NCBI GenBank assembly: GCA_026004015.1
Contig: BPIH01000002.1
Coordinates: 141,418 to 205,417 of the forward strand
Origin: Chloroflexota bacterium
Lineage (GTDB): Bacteria; Chloroflexota; Limnocylindria; Limnocylindrales; CSP1-4
Direction of reading: 5' to 3'
DNA: 64,000 nucleotides
Part shown: one piece after another, positions 20,870 to 30,246 of the stretch
Layout: each line of letters opens with the position of its first letter
Numbering within the stretch: position 1 is the stretch's first letter
Program-made: the position numbers and the translations under genes
The notes under the pieces: model-generated
The model's input: only the letters and a program-made list of their open reading frames with translations
The model's database searches: none
What the model was told of the DNA's origin: nothing

Positions 20870-21472
20870 TCATCGGCGATTGCTCGTCGGTTCGTCAGGA
20901 CGCACCGCCGGCGAGCTCGGGTCGGCCGCGACCTCGTCGGCGATCCGGCCCAGCACACCGTTCAGCAAGCGCCGCAGTGGGTCTCCGCTGTACGTGCGGG
21001 CCAGCTCGACCCATTCGGCGATCGCCACCCGGGCCGGCGTCGTGCCGGAGTGTAGCACCTCGCCGACGGCGCCACGCAAGATCGCGCGATCGATGGGGGC
21101 CTGGGTGACGATCGGAAACTGGGGGGCGAGGGCCTCGATCCGAGCGTCGATCTCGGCCCGGTGGCGGCGGACGGCGTTGACGATGGTCCGGGCGAGATGG
21201 ACCGTCCGGGCATCGGCCTCGGCGGCGAGGAGACGGTCGAGGGCGGCCGTCGCCGTCCGCTGTCCGAATTCGGCCTCGTAGAGGGCCGAGAGGGCGAGCC
21301 GTCGCCCCCGCCGGAGGGCCCGGATCCGGTCGGCGGCCCGATCCCGGTTCCCGCGGCCCGATCCCCGACCCGGGTGAGCATCGGCCGCCGGCTCCGCCAG
21401 CGTCGCCATGGCCGGCTCGGTGGCCATCGACGGCGCCTCGTCCTCCTCGGCTCGAAGCGTCCGGGAGCCCAT
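20870..21472 (-). CDS. nusB: Transcription antitermination factor NusB
   Basis: All-helical RNA-binding protein that binds boxA with S10 (NusE) for rRNA antitermination. The core runs from [15 protein letters not shown] to [18 protein letters not shown] and FLNGVLG-like [15 protein letters not shown]. It is 200 aa, with about 50 Ala/Gly/Arg-rich residues before the core; later starts are possible. Its ATG shares one base with the stop of the upstream Asp23 gene (TGATG). Confidence 0.93.
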   Translation of the reverse strand: MGSRTLRAEEDEAPSMATEPAMATLAEPAADAHPGRGSGRGNRDRAADRIRALRRGRRLALSALYEAEFGQRTATAALDRLLAAEADARTVHLARTIVNAVRRHRAEIDARIEALAPQFPIVTQAPIDRAILRGAVGEVLHSGTTPARVAIAEWVELARTYSGDPLRRLLNGVLGRIADEVAADPSSPAVRPDEPTSNRR

Positions 21473-21858
21473 CAGCCCACGCCGTCGACGACGACCGTGA
21501 CCCGGGCAACCTCGAGGCCGAGGATCCGCTCGATGGCGCCGCGGACGGCGGTCGCGACGCTCCGACCGAGGGTCCCGAGGGACTGACCGGCCCGGGCGAC
21601 GACGAGGACCCGGATCTCGAGCCCCGCCTCCCCCGACTCGATCCGCACGGGAGGACCGCCCGGCAGGAGGCGGCGGACGAGGGACCCGCCGCGGCCGATC
21701 CGGGCCACGCCGGGCACCTCCCCGACGGCGAGGCGGGCCGTGGCGAGGACGACGCCCCGGCTGACGTCGAGAGCGGCCCTCCCGAGACCCGGCCCGGACG
21801 CTTCCCGTCGACCCGGCGAAGCCGTCGGCGGCGCGACGGGCGGGACGGCGCCGCTCAC
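21472..21858 (-). CDS. Asp23/Gls24 family protein (first copy)
   Basis: Asp23-type envelope-stress/alkaline-shock family protein of 128 aa. It has the ALDVSRGVVLATARLAVGE and VPGVARIGRG opening and the basal EIRVLVVARAGQSL strand, then VRGAIERILGLEVARVTVVV. It has no catalytic motif, and the role is usually envelope-linked or unknown. It is translationally coupled to both plsX (GTGA overlap) and nusB. A second copy occurs at 29649-30062. Confidence 0.85.
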   Translation of the reverse strand: MSGAVPPVAPPTASPGRREASGPGLGRAALDVSRGVVLATARLAVGEVPGVARIGRGGSLVRRLLPGGPPVRIESGEAGLEIRVLVVARAGQSLGTLGRSVATAVRGAIERILGLEVARVTVVVDGVG

Positions 21859-22901
21859 GTGGCCCTCGCCTCGAGTCGGGCCGCCGACCCGAGTTGGACG
21901 AGGCGCTCGCTGATGAGCTCGGGGACCCGTCGCCGGGCCGTCTCGGCCCCGACCTCGATGGCGTAGCGGATCATCCGGCGACGGGCCCGGCCGTGGGTGA
22001 TGATCACCGACCCCCGGACGCCGAGGAGGGGCGAGCCGCCGACCCGCTCGTAGTCGAAGATGGTCCGGATCCGGTCGAGGCCGGGCCGCAGGAGCCAGTA
22101 GGCAATGGGACCGCGGGGCGGTCGGCGGAACTCCTGGCGAAGGAGATCGAAGATGAAGCTCGACAGGCCCTCGAAGAACTTGATGGTCACGTTGCCGATG
22201 ACGGCGTCGCAGACGACGACGTCGGCGAGATGATGGACGAGGTCCTTGCCCTCGACGTTGCCGATGAAGTTCAGACCCGAGCGGTCGAGGAGCTCCGTGG
22301 CTCGGACGATCCGAGCATCGCCCTTCCCCTTCTCCTCACCGATGGAAAGGAGGGCGACCCGCGGGTTCCGGACGCCGAGGACCCGCTCGGCGAAGATCGC
22401 CCCCATGTGGGCGTACTGGTGGAGGTGCTCGCCGGTCGAGTCGGGGTTCGCCCCGATGTCGAGGAAGACGAAGGGACCCGTTTCCGAGACCATCTGGACG
22501 GCGAGGGCCGGACGATCGACACCGGGCAGGCGCCCGAGCCGGAGGACGGCCGCCGCCATGCCCGCCCCGGTGTGCCCGGCGGTGACGACGGCGTCGGCCT
22601 CGCCGCGGCGGACGAGGTCGCAGGCGACGAGGATCGAGGCGTCCTTCTTCTCCCGGAGGGCGAGGGCCGGGTGCTCGTCCATCCGGACGACCTCGCTCGC
22701 CTCGGCGATGCCGACGTTCGGCGGGAGCGGCTGCCCGGCGGCATCGCTGATCGCCTCGAGCCGGCCGACGAGGACGAGATGGTCAGCCGGGTGCGCCGCG
22801 GCGTAGTCGAGGGCGGCCGGGACGACCTCGCTCGGTCCGTGGTCGCCGCCCATGGCGTCGACGGCGATCCGGATCGTGCTGCCCACGCTCGCCTCGCCCA
22901 T
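21855..22901 (-). CDS. plsX: Phosphate acyltransferase PlsX
   Basis: Makes acyl-phosphate from acyl-ACP, feeding PlsY in phospholipid synthesis. Conserved parts IAVDAMGGDHGPSEVVPAAL, VVTAGHTGAGMAAAVLRLG and FLDIGANPDSTGEHLHQYA are present. It is 348 aa. It lies downstream of rpmF, the widespread rpmF-plsX pairing, and close to acpP, its substrate carrier. Confidence 0.96.
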   Translation of the reverse strand: MGEASVGSTIRIAVDAMGGDHGPSEVVPAALDYAAAHPADHLVLVGRLEAISDAAGQPLPPNVGIAEASEVVRMDEHPALALREKKDASILVACDLVRRGEADAVVTAGHTGAGMAAAVLRLGRLPGVDRPALAVQMVSETGPFVFLDIGANPDSTGEHLHQYAHMGAIFAERVLGVRNPRVALLSIGEEKGKGDARIVRATELLDRSGLNFIGNVEGKDLVHHLADVVVCDAVIGNVTIKFFEGLSSFIFDLLRQEFRRPPRGPIAYWLLRPGLDRIRTIFDYERVGGSPLLGVRGSVIITHGRARRRMIRYAIEVGAETARRRVPELISERLVQLGSAARLEARAT

Positions 22902-22951
22902 GGCTTCCTCCGACGATCCCGTCGAGGCCGCCGCGCCTGCCCCTCGGCGCC

Positions 22952-23158
22952 TCAGGCCGAGGGCTGCTCAGGCTTCTGGCGAACGCGGATCTCGACGGCC
23001 GGCCGACCGCGGTAGTAGCCGCAGGTCGGGCAGGCGTGATGCGGCAGGCGCGGCGCGTGACAGTGGGAGCACTCGACGAGCCGTGGCGGCCGCAGGGCGA
23101 GGTGGCTGCGACGATCGCCCTGGCGGGCGTGCGACACCTTGCGCTTCGGGACACCCAT
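22952..23158 (-). CDS. rpmF: 50S ribosomal protein bL32
   Basis: Small ribosomal protein of 68 aa with MGVPKRKVSHARQGDRRSHL and the zinc ribbon CSHC...CPTCGYYRGR (four cysteines, so the zinc-binding form). The short tail is basic. Placed between DUF177 and plsX as in many bacteria. Confidence 0.96.
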   Translation of the reverse strand: MGVPKRKVSHARQGDRRSHLALRPPRLVECSHCHAPRLPHHACPTCGYYRGRPAVEIRVRQKPEQPSA

Positions 23159-23222
23159 GACTTCCTCGCTTCGTTCCGTTCGGTTGCAGGGACGACCCCG
23201 GGGACGACGATCGGGGGCTGGA

Positions 23223-23840
23223 TCATCGGCGCCGGCGAGCCGGCACGGGGCGGTGAGGGGGAGTGTAGTCGCTCGGCGGCTCGGCGTCGACCGGATGCCA
23301 GCCGAGGAGCGGCGCCAGACGGGGATCGACGGCCTCCTCGACGTGGCCGTGGCCGGCCACGGCGAGGGCGCCGCAGATCGGGCAGAGCCCCGGGCAGTCG
23401 GGCCGACAGAGGGGAGCGATGGGCTCGGCCAGGGCGATGGCCGCCCGGACGAGGCGCCCGAAGTCGAGCTCGTGGGCGCTCGTCAGCCGCTCGACGTCGG
23501 GCTCGGCAGTGGCGTCGATCGGAAGGCCGGTGAGGATGTCGACGGAGGGCAGGACCTCCTCGCTGATGACGAGGTCGAGGGGGACCTCGATCTCGGCGAG
23601 GCAGCGACTGCAGAGCTCGCGGAGGCTCGCTCGCAGCCGGCCGTCGACGAGGACGCCGCGGTTCGTCCGGGCGACCCGGAGGGTCCCTTCGATGGGCTCG
23701 GCGAGCTCGAGGGGCTCGTCGAGGGGGATGACGACGGCGGCGATCCGGTACGAGCGTTGGCTGCCAGGAGCCTCGGCCAGGAGACCGGCAAGGGGGTAGG
23801 TCAGGACATCGAGGGGCGGCGGTCGCCGGCGCCTGCTCAC
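23223..23840 (-). CDS. DUF177 (YceD) family protein
   Basis: DUF177/YceD protein, almost always encoded just before rpmF and implicated in 23S rRNA accumulation. The conserved centre CSRCLAEIEVPLDLVISEE and a C-terminal cysteine cluster CRPDCPGLCPICGA are visible, suggesting metal binding. It is 205 aa, overlaps the upstream gene by four bases and precedes rpmF by 64 bases. Confidence 0.9.
   Translation of the reverse strand: MSRRRRPPPLDVLTYPLAGLLAEAPGSQRSYRIAAVVIPLDEPLELAEPIEGTLRVARTNRGVLVDGRLRASLRELCSRCLAEIEVPLDLVISEEVLPSVDILTGLPIDATAEPDVERLTSAHELDFGRLVRAAIALAEPIAPLCRPDCPGLCPICGALAVAGHGHVEEAVDPRLAPLLGWHPVDAEPPSDYTPPHRPVPARRRR
23262..23267 (-). promoter_or_regulatory. Candidate -10 box (TACACT) for rpmF-plsX
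   Basis: Minus-strand TACACTCCCCC lies inside the last codons of DUF177, about 104 bases upstream of rpmF. It matches the recurring TANACT hexamer and would allow separate expression of rpmF-plsX. No -35 box is evident. Confidence 0.35.
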
Positions 23841-24367
23841 GGCCGGGCCGCGGCGGGACGCTCGCTGACCTCCTCGTCCTCGGGCGCCACGGCCTCGGCG
23901 TCCCGCTCCTCGGCCGTCCTGACACCGCGGGCGTCGAGGACGGCGATCCCCTTCCGGACGCTCTGGAGGGTCCGGACGAGCTCGCCCTCGAGGGCGACGA
24001 GGGTCGAGGCCGCGTACTCGTCGGCCCCCCGACGAATCGCGGCCGCCTCGGCCTCGGCCTGGGCGATGATCCGGCGCCCCTCGGCTTCGGCGGCCTGGGC
24101 GAGCCCGCGCTCGTCGATGAGGAAGGCGGCCTGCTCCTGGGCTCGGGCGAGGATCGCTTCGGCCTCGCTCCGCGCCCGTTCGAGGATCCGTTCGCCCTCC
24201 TCGTTGATCCGACGAGCCTGGCGAACCTCTTCGGGCACCGCCGCGCGGAGCTCGTCGATGAGGGCGAGGGCGGCCTCCTGGTCGATGACGACGCTGTTCG
24301 TGAGCGGCAGGCGCCGTCCGTTCGCGACGAGCGATTCGAGCCGCTCGACGAGGAAGATGATGTCGAT
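23837..24367 (-). CDS. DivIVA/ATPase-b-like coiled-coil protein of unknown function
   Basis: Coiled-coil protein conserved next to coaD and DUF177 in related genomes; function unknown. Ala/Glu-rich heptads run from PEEVRQARRINEEGERILE to EGRRIIAQAEAEAAAIRRG, followed by an acidic tail. Standard start codons give only the 24238 GTG (133 aa). The conserved family start (IDIIFLVERLESLVANGRRL then PLTNSVVIDQEAALALIDE) lies upstream in the same frame, where the first codon is ATC at 24367 behind a GGAGGG site. So initiation at ATC, or an ATG read as ATC by error, is likely; 176 aa. It overlaps DUF177 by four bases. Confidence 0.7.
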   Translation of the reverse strand: MDIIFLVERLESLVANGRRLPLTNSVVIDQEAALALIDELRAAVPEEVRQARRINEEGERILERARSEAEAILARAQEQAAFLIDERGLAQAAEAEGRRIIAQAEAEAAAIRRGADEYAASTLVALEGELVRTLQSVRKGIAVLDARGVRTAEERDAEAVAPEDEEVSERPAAARP

Positions 24368-24433
24368 CGGACGTCCCTCCAGTGGCGCGACCTGGGCGAA
24401 GCCGAGCCGGGCAGGCCGAGCTCGCCTGTGGCG

Positions 24434-24442
24434 ATTATCGCA
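24434..24442 (-). promoter_or_regulatory. Candidate extended -10 promoter before the coiled-coil gene
   Basis: Minus-strand TGCGATAAT (TGn plus a five-of-six match to TATAAT) in the 144-base gap after coaD, about 67 bases before the ATC start at 24367. No clear -35. It would drive the coiled-coil gene, DUF177, rpmF and plsX. Confidence 0.42.
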
Positions 24443-24511
24443 CGGCCGGCGGCCGACGACGCTCCTCGGTCTCCTGCTGCGACCGAGCGGCGGGGCCGCC
24501 GACGCAGCCGG

Positions 24512-25009
24512 CTACCGAGCCGCGAAGGCCCGGGCGAGGGCCTCGGCCGCCGCCCGCGGGACCATCTCGTCGATGGCCCCGCCGAAGCGGGCGATCTCCT
24601 TGACGAGGCTCGAGCTGACGTAGGCGTGCTCGAGGGCGGTCATGAAGAACACGGTGTCGACCTCGGGTGCCAGGCGGCGGTTGTTGTGGGCGAGCTGGAG
24701 CTCGATCTCGAAGTCGCTGATGGCCCGCAGGCCCCGAACGATGAAGCGGGCGCCGACGAGTCGGCAGAACTCGACCGTCAGGCCGTCGAAGCTCCGGACC
24801 TCGACCCGCTCGCGGTCGAGTCCGGGCACCTCGGCGATGGCGCGCTCGATGACGGCCACCCGCTCGTGGATCCCGAGAACGGGATCCTTCCGGGGGTTCT
24901 CGAGGACGGCGACGACGAGGCGGTCGAAGACACCGACGGCCCGCCGGACGATGTCGAGGTGCCCGTTCGTCACGGGATCGAAGGATCCGGGGTAGACCGC
25001 GACGTTCAT
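24512..25009 (-). CDS. coaD: Pantetheine-phosphate adenylyltransferase
   Basis: Penultimate step of coenzyme A synthesis. The nucleotidyltransferase motif YPGSFDPVTNGHLDIVRR (TxGH-type) and the downstream GLRAISDFEIELQLAHNN and YVSSSLVKEIARFGG segments are intact. It is 165 aa and overlaps rsmD by four bases, the common rsmD-coaD pairing. Confidence 0.97.
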   Translation of the reverse strand: MNVAVYPGSFDPVTNGHLDIVRRAVGVFDRLVVAVLENPRKDPVLGIHERVAVIERAIAEVPGLDRERVEVRSFDGLTVEFCRLVGARFIVRGLRAISDFEIELQLAHNNRRLAPEVDTVFFMTALEHAYVSSSLVKEIARFGGAIDEMVPRAAAEALARAFAAR

Positions 25010-25650
25010 CGACCCTCCTGGCTCGCCGGCCGCTCGAACCGCTCCTCGAACCGATAGAAGTGGAGGACGCTCTCGCCGACCCTCCGCTGGCGGTCGGATC
25101 GTAGCAGCCCGACCGAGGCCGGAAGGGCGGTCCGCCAGAAGGTCCGCACGACGACGACGGCGCCCGGGGCGAGCCGGTCGCCCGCTCCGAGGCGCTCGAG
25201 GACCCGCAGGGCGAGGGCGGGTTCGGCGTACGGTGGGTCGACGAGGACGACGTCGAAGGGACCGTCGGTCGCGGCCTCGCCGGCGAGGTAGGCGAGGACG
25301 TCCCGCTGGCGGATCCCGACCGCCAGGCCGGCGAGGCCCGTGGAGCGGAGGTTGGCGGCGATGGCCGCACAGGCCGGCCCCGAGCGCTCGACGAAGACGA
25401 CCCGTCGCGCCCCTCGACTCAGGGCTTCGATCCCGGCCGCCCCGCTTCCGGCGAAGAGGTCGAGCACCCGGGCGCCGGCGAGCCCCGGTTCGAGGATGGC
25501 GAAGAGCGCCTCCTTCGCCCGGTCGGAGAGGGGCCGGGTCCCCGACCCCGGCCCGACGAGTCGACGGCCGCCGGCCCGGCCGGCGATGACGCGTCCGGCC
25601 CCGGCCGCCCCGGCGCGGCGCGACCGGCCGGGTCGGTCCGCTCCCGTCAC
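25006..25650 (-). CDS. rsmD: 16S rRNA (guanine966-N2)-methyltransferase RsmD
   Basis: SAM-dependent rRNA methyltransferase. GTRPLSDRAKEALFAILEP, the SAM-binding LDLFAGSGAAGIEALSRGA and the catalytic VVLVDPPYAEP motif are present. It is 214 aa with a short Gly/Ala/Arg-rich N-terminal stretch. The gene overlaps recG upstream and coaD downstream by four bases each. Confidence 0.96.
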   Translation of the reverse strand: MTGADRPGRSRRAGAAGAGRVIAGRAGGRRLVGPGSGTRPLSDRAKEALFAILEPGLAGARVLDLFAGSGAAGIEALSRGARRVVFVERSGPACAAIAANLRSTGLAGLAVGIRQRDVLAYLAGEAATDGPFDVVLVDPPYAEPALALRVLERLGAGDRLAPGAVVVVRTFWRTALPASVGLLRSDRQRRVGESVLHFYRFEERFERPASQEGR

Positions 25651-27886
25651 GCCCCGCTCGCCGGCTCCGCCCGGTGGACGTGGCGGAGCCAGCCCGTCTC
25701 GAGCTCGGCTGCCAGCCGCTCGTGCCCGGGCCGGAGCTGCCCGCCCTGGTCGAGGAGGGCCTCGGCGTGGCGCCGGGTGCGGCCGGCGATGGTCCGGTGC
25801 TCCGGGCGATCGAGGGCAGCCACCCGGAGGCGGGGCAGCCCGCTCTGGCTCAAGCCGAGGACGTCGCCCTCGCCCCGGAGCTCGAAGTCCCGCTCGGCGA
25901 GGGCGAAGCCGTCGTTCGAGCGGACGAGCTCGACGAGCCGCGCCTGGGCCGTCGAGGCCGGTTCGCGGCGCCCGGCCACGAGGTCGTCCCAGGCGGCCCG
26001 GCTCGGGGCGGCGTCGGAGACGAGGACGCAGTACGACTGGGCGGTCCCCCGGCCGACCCGGCCCCGGAGCTGGTGGAGCTGGGCGAGGCCGAAGCGGTCG
26101 GCTCCCTCGACGACCATGACCGAGGCCGCCGGGACGTCGACACCGACCTCGACGACCGTCGTTCCGACGAGGACGTCGAGGCGGCCGTCGCGGAAGTCGG
26201 CCATGACGGCATCGCGCTCGATGGCGGGCATCCGGCCGTGGACGAGGCCGACCCGGAGGGGCGCGAGGAGCGCCCGGAGCCGCTCCGCCTCGGCCTCCGC
26301 GGCCGCCGCCCAGACCCGGGTCGCCTCGGGATCCTCGGGATCGAAGAGCCCCTCCTCGCCGTCCGTCTCCTCGTCCGCTTCGGTCGGCTCGGTGGGACCG
26401 ATGAGGGGGACGACGACGAAGGTCCGCCGCCCGGCGGCGGCCTCGCTGCGCACGAAGGCCCAGACCCGATCGAGCTCCTCGGGGTGGCGGATCGCCGTCC
26501 GGACCGGGCGGCGGCCGGCCGGTGGTATCCGGAGGTCGGAGACGTCGAGGTCGGCGTAGACGACCTGCCCGAGGGTCCGCGGGATCGGGGTTGCGGTCAT
26601 GAGGAGCACGTGGGGCGAGCCGTCCCTCGCCCGGGCCTCGAGGCGGCCGCGCTGTTCGACCCCGAACCGGTGCTGCTCGTCGATGACGACGAGACCGAGG
26701 CGGTGGAAGGTGACCGTCTCCTCGAGGAGGGCGTGGGTGCCGACGACGACCGGCAGCAAGCCGCTCGCCAAGCCGGCCACGATGGCCCGTCGCTCGCCGG
26801 CCGGCAGGGAGCCGGTCAGGAGGGCGACCTCGAGGCCGACCCCGGCCAGGAGGCCGTCGAGGGTCTCGGCGTGCTGACGGGCGAGGAGGTCGGTGGGCGC
26901 CAGGAGGACCGCCTGGCGGCCGGCCAGGGCGGCGAGGCCGAGGGCAACGGCGGCGACGGCCGTCTTCCCGGAACCGACGTCGCCCTGGAGGAGGCGGAGC
27001 ATCGGCGTCGATCGAGCGAGGTCGGCCCGGATCGCCTCGATGGCCCGCATCTGGTCGGGGGTCAGCTCGACGGCTCCGCCCGTTCGCTCGGCGAGGCCGG
27101 CCACGACGGAGGCGACGACCCGCTCGGCGACCGCCTCGTCGACGACGATCGGCCCGGCCGTCGCCCTGCCCCGCTGCCGCCGCCGGGCGACCATGCCGAG
27201 CTGGAGGGCGAGGAGCTCGTCGAAGGCGAGCCGGGTGATCGCCGCGTCCCGGGCCTCGTAGCTCGTCGGAAAGTGCGCCTCTTCGAGGGCCGTCCCGATG
27301 TCGAGGAGGCCTTCGGCTCCGAGGATCGACGGCGGGAGGTACTCCGGGTAGGTCCGCCCGAAGGCCTCGAGGGCGCGGCCCACGGCGTGGCGAAGGCGCA
27401 CCGCCGTGAGGCCTTTCGTCAAGCGGTAGACGGGAACGATCCGACCGGCGTGGAGGAGGGCCGAGCCGTCGTCGCGCTGGAACTCCGGGTTGTCGAGGAG
27501 CGGGGTCAGGCCGGCCCGCTTCAGCCGTCCGCTGAGGACGACGAGGTCGCCGATCCGGACCCGGCGGTCGATGTAGCGTCGCCCGTACCAGACCGCCTCG
27601 GCTTCCCCGGTTTCGTCGGCGAGGCGGGCCGTCGTCACCTGGACCCCCCGGCGCCAGGTCTGGCCGACGCTCAGGGAGAGGACCCGGGCCCGTGTCGCGA
27701 CGAGGGTGCCGGGCTCGAGGCTCGCCAGGTTCCGGAGGGGGTGGAGGGTCCGGAGGTCGAGGTAGCGTCGCGGGAGGTGGAAGAGGAGGTCGCGGGCCCG
27801 CTCGAGGCCGAGGCGGGCGCCGAGGTGACCGAGGAGCTTCCCCGCGGGTGCATCGGGGTCGATGCGTCCGACCGACCCCCGGCCAC
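25647..27886 (-). CDS. recG: ATP-dependent DNA helicase RecG, start uncertain
   Basis: Branch-migrating helicase that rescues stalled forks. Wedge/OB domain first (FHLPRRYLDLRTLHPLRNL), then Walker A LLQGDVGSGKTAVAAVAL, VVIDEQHRFGVEQR (DEQH box), MTATPIPRTL and QLHQLRGRVGRG. The frame containing these has no ATG, GTG or TTG between the fakA stop and the conserved region. A GTG at 27886 in a neighbouring frame is a good candidate if one base is missing near 27860; that position is used here. The corrected length of about 747 aa is near the RecG norm. Order recG-rsmD-coaD with fakA upstream is conserved in many Gram-positives and Chloroflexota. Confidence 0.92.
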
Positions 27887-27930
27887 CGGCCCGACCCGAG
27901 ACGGATCGCGCTCCGCCGGAGCCGCGGGGC

Positions 27931-29652
27931 CTACTCGACGGCAACGAGGTACCGGTAGTGCGGCTGGCCACCGTGGACGACCTCGACCTCGATGCCGGGT
28001 CGGAGCTCGCCGAGGCGCCGCGCCAGCCGCTCGGCCTCGTCGAGATCGGCACCGTCGCCGTAGTAGAGGGTGACGAGCTCGAAGCCCGGTCGGAGGGCGG
28101 CGAGGGCCGCTTCGACGGCCCCTTCGAGGTCACGATCGACGGCGAGGAGGCAGTCGTCGGGACCGAGGGCGATGGTCTCGCCGGCGTGGATCCGCCGCCC
28201 GTCGAGCTTGGCGTCCCGGACGGCCTGGGTGACGGCGAAGCTCTGGATCGACCGAGCCGCTTTCGTCATCGGCTCGACGTTCGCGGCGGCGTCCGTCGCT
28301 GGGTCGAGGGCGAGGAGGGCGGCGACGCCTTCGGCGGCGTTCCGGGTCGGCACGATCCGGACCGGCCGGTCGGCGAGGCGGGCGACCTGCTCGGCCGCGA
28401 GGAGGACGTCGGGGTCGTTCGGCAGGAGGATGACCTCCCGGGCCGGTACCCGGTCGACGGCAGCCTTCAGTTCGCTCGTGCTCGGATTGCCGGCCCGGGC
28501 GTCGACGATGGCGTTCACGCCGAAGGACTCGAAGACCGAGGCCAGGCCGGGACCGGCGGCGACGGCGACGACCCCGAGGGGCAGGGGCTCCGTGTCGGTC
28601 GCGTCCGTCGGTCGATCGCGGATCGAGGCCGGTGGCGGCTCGCTCAGGGTCGTGGGCGCGGGGCCGCCGGGCGTCACGGCGGCCGCCCCGGCAAACTCGG
28701 CCGCCCGCCGCTCCCGGACGTCGCGGGTCTGCTGGTCGAGGTTCTCGATGCTGATCCGCGACAAGGTCCCGAGGGAGAGGCCGTAGGCGAGGACGGCGTC
28801 CGGGCGCTCGTTGTGGACGTGAATCTTCGCCGCCCGGGCGTCGCCGGCGACGAGGACCGATTCGCCGATCGTCTCGAGGTGGGCCCGGATGGCGTCGAGA
28901 TCGAGGGAGCGGCCGGGTGGAGCCTGGACGAGGAACATCGTCTCGTAGCCGAAGCCCTCGTCGGCGTGGGCCACGACGGCCGACGCCCGCGGGACCGCTC
29001 GCCCGGGTGGGCCGGTCTCGGGCTCGGGCGCGGTCGTCGCCACGACGGCCCGCAGGAGTCCCTGGAGGAGTCGGTAGAGGCCCTGGCCGCCGGAATCGAC
29101 GACGCCGGCCTCTCGGAGGATCGGCAGGAGGGACGGCGTCCGGCGGACCGATTCCTGGGCGGCCTCGGTCGCCGCCACGAGGACGGCCTCGATGTCGTTC
29201 GTCGCCTCCGCCGCCGCCACGGCCGCCGCGGCTGCGTCGCGAGCCACCGTCAGGATCGTGCCCTCGACGGGCCGGGTGACGGCAGCGTAGGCCGCCTCCG
29301 CGCCGGCCCGCATGGCGTGGGCGAGGTCGAGGGCGTTGAAGCGGTTCTTACCGGCGAGGGCCTCGGCCGCGCCCCGGATGATCTGGCTGGCGATGACCCC
29401 CGAATTCCCCCGGGCCCCCATGAGCGACCCGAAGCTGAGGGCGGCGATGACCCGGCCCGCCTCCCGGCTTTCGGCGGCTTCGGCCTCTTCCAGGGCCGCC
29501 CGCAGGGTCGCCACCATGTTCGTGCCGGTGTCGCCGTCGGGGACCGGGAAGACGTTGAGGGCGTTGATCTCCTCGACGTGGGCTTCGACGTTGGCGACGG
29601 CAGCCCGGAAGGCGGCGAGGATCCCCGGCCCGTCGCAGGCGCGCCGGGTCAT
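27931..29652 (-). CDS. DAK2 domain fatty acid kinase FakA-like protein
   Basis: DhaL-like kinase domain fused to a C-terminal FakA/DegV-type region; FakA phosphorylates fatty acids held by FakB. The Mg-ATP site is NVFPVPDGDTGTNMVATLR (three aspartates). The MGARGNSGVIASQIIRG segment and the later ILLPNDPDVLLAAEQVA and VVPTRNAAEGVAALLAL segments match the family. It is 573 aa. No FakB gene is visible in the window. Its ATG overlaps the stop of the upstream Asp23 gene, an arrangement (Asp23-DAK2) widely conserved. Confidence 0.9.
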   Translation of the reverse strand: MTRRACDGPGILAAFRAAVANVEAHVEEINALNVFPVPDGDTGTNMVATLRAALEEAEAAESREAGRVIAALSFGSLMGARGNSGVIASQIIRGAAEALAGKNRFNALDLAHAMRAGAEAAYAAVTRPVEGTILTVARDAAAAAVAAAEATNDIEAVLVAATEAAQESVRRTPSLLPILREAGVVDSGGQGLYRLLQGLLRAVVATTAPEPETGPPGRAVPRASAVVAHADEGFGYETMFLVQAPPGRSLDLDAIRAHLETIGESVLVAGDARAAKIHVHNERPDAVLAYGLSLGTLSRISIENLDQQTRDVRERRAAEFAGAAAVTPGGPAPTTLSEPPPASIRDRPTDATDTEPLPLGVVAVAAGPGLASVFESFGVNAIVDARAGNPSTSELKAAVDRVPAREVILLPNDPDVLLAAEQVARLADRPVRIVPTRNAAEGVAALLALDPATDAAANVEPMTKAARSIQSFAVTQAVRDAKLDGRRIHAGETIALGPDDCLLAVDRDLEGAVEAALAALRPGFELVTLYYGDGADLDEAERLARRLGELRPGIEVEVVHGGQPHYRYLVAVE

Positions 29653-30062
29653 GTGCGCTCCGGGTGGCCGCCCGGGCGACCGGACCCCTCCTCGCCGCGA
29701 GCCGCGCGAGCCGTCGGCCGAGGAGCTCGGTCGACGCGGAGACCGCGGACGTGAATGGTGAGACGGTCGAGGTCGCGTCCGACGGCCCGCCGGACGGCGT
29801 AGCGAACGGCCGATTCGACCTGGCGACCGACCTCGGCGACCGGCAGGCCGGCAGCGATCTCGAGGTCGAGATCGACCTCGAGGCGCGGCAGCCGCGAGAG
29901 CCGAATGCCCGCCTCGGCGAGGCCGAGCCGGGCGAGGACGGCCGAGCGGAGCCCGGACGGCGCGAAGCCGGTCACGCCGTACGAGCCGAGGGCCGCGGCA
30001 CGAATGACATCGAGGATCGCCTGCCGAGTCACGAGGACCCGGTCCGGCCGCGCGTCGCTCAC
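29649..30062 (-). CDS. Asp23/Gls24 family protein (second copy)
   Basis: Asp23-family protein of 137 aa from a GTG preceded by GGAGGTGAG. It shows VTRQAILDVIRAAALGSYGV, then VDLDLEIAAGLPVAEVGRQV and YAVRRAVGRDLDRLTIHVRG. The sequence is clearly different from the 21472-21858 copy, so the two are paralogues rather than a recent duplication. Coupled to the DAK2 gene by a four-base overlap, and divergent from rpmB. Confidence 0.85.
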   Translation of the reverse strand: MSDARPDRVLVTRQAILDVIRAAALGSYGVTGFAPSGLRSAVLARLGLAEAGIRLSRLPRLEVDLDLEIAAGLPVAEVGRQVESAVRYAVRRAVGRDLDRLTIHVRGLRVDRAPRPTARAARGEEGSGRPGGHPERT

Positions 30063-30146
30063 CTCACCTCCAGGTGGACGAACCGTCGCCGAGCGGGCCG
30101 TCGAAGGCGGCCAGAGCAGGGCCGCTGCCCGGCGCGGCGCGTTTGG

Positions 30147-30152
30147 TATCAT
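30147..30152 (+). promoter_or_regulatory. Candidate -10 box of rpmB
   Basis: GGTATCATACG in the 184-base gap between the divergent Asp23 and rpmB genes. It leaves a leader of roughly 90 bases before the rpmB ATG. No convincing -35. Confidence 0.4.
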
Positions 30153-30246
30153 ACGCGGCCGCGTGCCGAGCTCGACCCGTCGACCGGGTGGTGCCCGGCG
30201 CCGCCGATCAGCTTGCCTCACTTCGCCTCACCGACGAAAGGACACC

